64,000 nucleotides of DNA, taken from the NCBI RefSeq assembly GCF_043226085.1, contig NZ_CP171225.1, positions 2,976,001-3,040,000 of the forward strand, given 5' to 3'. This stretch comes from Amaricoccus sp003258405 (GTDB lineage: Bacteria; Pseudomonadota; Alphaproteobacteria; Rhodobacterales; Rhodobacteraceae). The first letter of the stretch is position 1. Each line of letters starts with the position of its first letter. Positions 62,688-64,000 of the stretch are shown piece after piece. The notes under the pieces were generated by a model. It searched no databases. It was not told the origin of the DNA and was given only the letters and a program-made list of their open reading frames with translations. The position numbers and the translations under genes were made by a program.

Positions 62688-64000
62688 ATGACTACCGCCA
62701 AGCCCTCGCTCCTGCCACTGAAGGGTGTCAAGGTCATCGACTTCGGTCAGTATATCGCCGGCCCAGCCGTCGCCATGATCCTGGCCGATCTTGGTGCCAC
62801 CGTGATCCATGTCGATCCGCCGGGCGGCCCGTTGTGGCAAAGCCCGGCCAATGCCACGCTGAACCGTAACAAGATGATCGTGACGATCGATCTCAAGACA
62901 CCCGAGGGTCTGGCCGAGGCGCTCGACCTCGTGGCCGAGGCCGATATCGTGGTCGAGAGTTTCCGCCCCGGTGTGATGAAACGGCACGGGCTCGACTTTG
63001 CCGCGCTGCGTGAGGAAAGGCCCGAACTGATCGCGCTGTCCATCCCGGGCTTTGCCTCGAACGACACTCTGCGGCGCGACTGGCGGGCATTCGAAAGCAT
63101 CATCGCCGCCAGTTCGGGCGTCTTCACCGATATGGGACTGAACCGCGTGCTGATGGGCGTTAACCCGTCGTTCTCGCCGCTGCCGCTGTCCTCGGCCTAT
63201 GGCACGATGCTGGCGGCCTCTGCCGTCGTGCTGGCGCTGCAATCGCGCGAGCGCACCGGATATGGCGACGAGATCGAGGTACCGCTGGCCTCGGCGGTGA
63301 TGGAGGGGCTTTCCTACAACTCGATCCACATCCAGGACTACCCGGACCGCTACAAGACCCAGCGTGAGGCCGAGATCGAGCGGCGCCGCGCCGAAGGCCT
63401 GCCGATGAACGTGACCTACGAGGAGCTGCAGGAGTTCCTCGATCCGTTCTACCGGTCCTACAAGTGCAAGGACGGGCGGATGTTCTACGTCGTCTGCCCC
63501 AGCCACAAACACCACGCCAAGCGATGCCTCAAGGTCCTGGGCATCTATGACGACCTGGTGGCAGAGGGGCTGACCGAGGAAGAAGACACCTATCTGCCGG
63601 TTTCCGAATGGACCTCGGACGTGTCGCTGGGCGTCTACCCGCTGCCCAAGCTCTGGGCCGACAAGATCGCCGCACGCATGAAAGAGGTCTTCCTCACGCG
63701 CACCGCGAAGGAATGGGAGAGGATCTTCGGGCGCGGCAAGTTCCCCGGCGCGCCGCAGCGGTGGCTGCAGGAATGGATCAACGACGACCATGCCGAAACC
63801 ACCGGACTGATGGTTGAAGTCGAGGACCCCGTGTTCGGAACCATGACGCAACCCGGTCCGATGGTCTGGCTGGCCGAGAGCGGCGAAGAGATGCTCTCGC
63901 CCGAACCGCGTCGCTGGGTCACCGTGGCGGGGGCGTTGCAGATCTTGCGCCGGCAGCCGACGAAACTGCCCCGCTCAAGGGCCAGCCGCGAAAAGGCCGG
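62688..64000 (+). CDS. dddD: CaiB-family CoA-transferase, DddD-like (partial, C-terminus outside window)
   Basis: The first 437 residues of a class III CoA-transferase: VIDFGQYIAGPAVAMILADL, ESFRPGVM, TDMGLNRVLMGVNPSFSPL and EFLDPFYRSYKCKDGR. The long, family-specific segment after residue 230 and the still-open frame at the window edge fit DddD, a two-domain (about 830-residue) CoA-transferase/lyase that releases dimethyl sulfide and 3-hydroxypropionyl-CoA from DMSP. A single-domain CaiB-type enzyme is possible until the rest is seen. ATG 62688 has GGAG upstream. It is 101 bp after dddT. Confidence 0.75.
   Translation, partial: MTTAKPSLLPLKGVKVIDFGQYIAGPAVAMILADLGATVIHVDPPGGPLWQSPANATLNRNKMIVTIDLKTPEGLAEALDLVAEADIVVESFRPGVMKRHGLDFAALREERPELIALSIPGFASNDTLRRDWRAFESIIAASSGVFTDMGLNRVLMGVNPSFSPLPLSSAYGTMLAASAVVLALQSRERTGYGDEIEVPLASAVMEGLSYNSIHIQDYPDRYKTQREAEIERRRAEGLPMNVTYEELQEFLDPFYRSYKCKDGRMFYVVCPSHKHHAKRCLKVLGIYDDLVAEGLTEEEDTYLPVSEWTSDVSLGVYPLPKLWADKIAARMKEVFLTRTAKEWERIFGRGKFPGAPQRWLQEWINDDHAETTGLMVEVEDPVFGTMTQPGPMVWLAESGEEMLSPEPRRWVTVAGALQILRRQPTKLPRSRASREKA

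Noticed and set aside
57747..64000. Carnitine or choline catabolism as the role of the right-edge operon
   Set aside because: BCCT, GMC and CaiB families would allow it, but the dehydrogenase is of the semialdehyde/CoA-acylating type and no betaine aldehyde dehydrogenase or demethylase is present. DMSP fits the whole set better. Not fully excluded.

Overview
The window reads as a high-GC alphaproteobacterium of the Rhodobacteraceae/Paracoccaceae type. Evidence is the mutL, M16 protease pair, DUF3035 lipoprotein, lspA and purH block, the heparinase-like, rsmB and htpX block, the SDHAF4-type gene, and a nirS denitrification locus arranged as in Paracoccus (nirX and nirI divergent from nirSECF(DL)GHJN, next to norCBQDEF). 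A DMSP-type module at the right edge suggests a marine or saline habitat. No rRNA, tRNA or CRISPR array was seen.

Layout. 1-3.1 kb: a partial DUF3422 gene, an IMPACT/YigZ protein, and an AT-rich, probably acquired AAA ATPase with a TOPRIM-like C-terminus. 3.2-18.7 kb: ordinary chromosomal genes (rmuC, mutL, two M16 peptidases, DUF3035 lipoprotein, lspA, purH, sthA, heparinase-like protein, rsmB, htpX, SDHAF4-like, a glycosyltransferase-like protein), several joined by 4-bp ATGA stop/start overlaps. 18.7-22.2 kb: a voltage-gated K+ channel, LtrA and NnrS. 22.3-43.1 kb: a complete nitrite-to-nitrous-oxide locus. It has two Crp/Fnr regulators, a DUF1858 redox protein, norCBQDEF, a soluble cytochrome c, nirI-nirX, then nirS and a full heme d1 pathway (nirE, nirC, nirF, fused nirDL, nirG, nirH, nirJ, nirN) ending with a CbiX-type sirohydrochlorin ferrochelatase and a small membrane protein. 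Crp/Fnr-type palindromes sit before norC, between nirI and nirS, before the DUF1858 gene and between nnrS and its divergent regulator gene. They tie the locus into a nitric-oxide or anoxia regulon. No nosZ and no nar/nap genes are in view.

43.1-46.9 kb is a decayed border: a frameshifted secreted-protein gene, an AraC regulator, long gene-poor stretches and a broken thioesterase. To its right the DNA looks less GC-rich and carries two catabolic modules, each with its own LysR regulator. Module one (46.9-56.2 kb) is prpF/galD-like, tctC, a tctA-tctB fusion and a two-subunit ATP-citrate-lyase-like enzyme. It is probably a tricarboxylate uptake, isomerisation and CoA-dependent cleavage pathway. 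The lyase has an unusual architecture and is the best candidate for undescribed chemistry. Module two (56.7-64 kb) is a LysR gene, then a DddC-type semialdehyde dehydrogenase, a DddA-type GMC oxidoreductase, a BCCT transporter (DddT-like) and a CaiB-family CoA-transferase that resembles DddD and runs off the window. This is consistent with DMSP uptake and conversion through 3-hydroxypropionate to acetyl-CoA.
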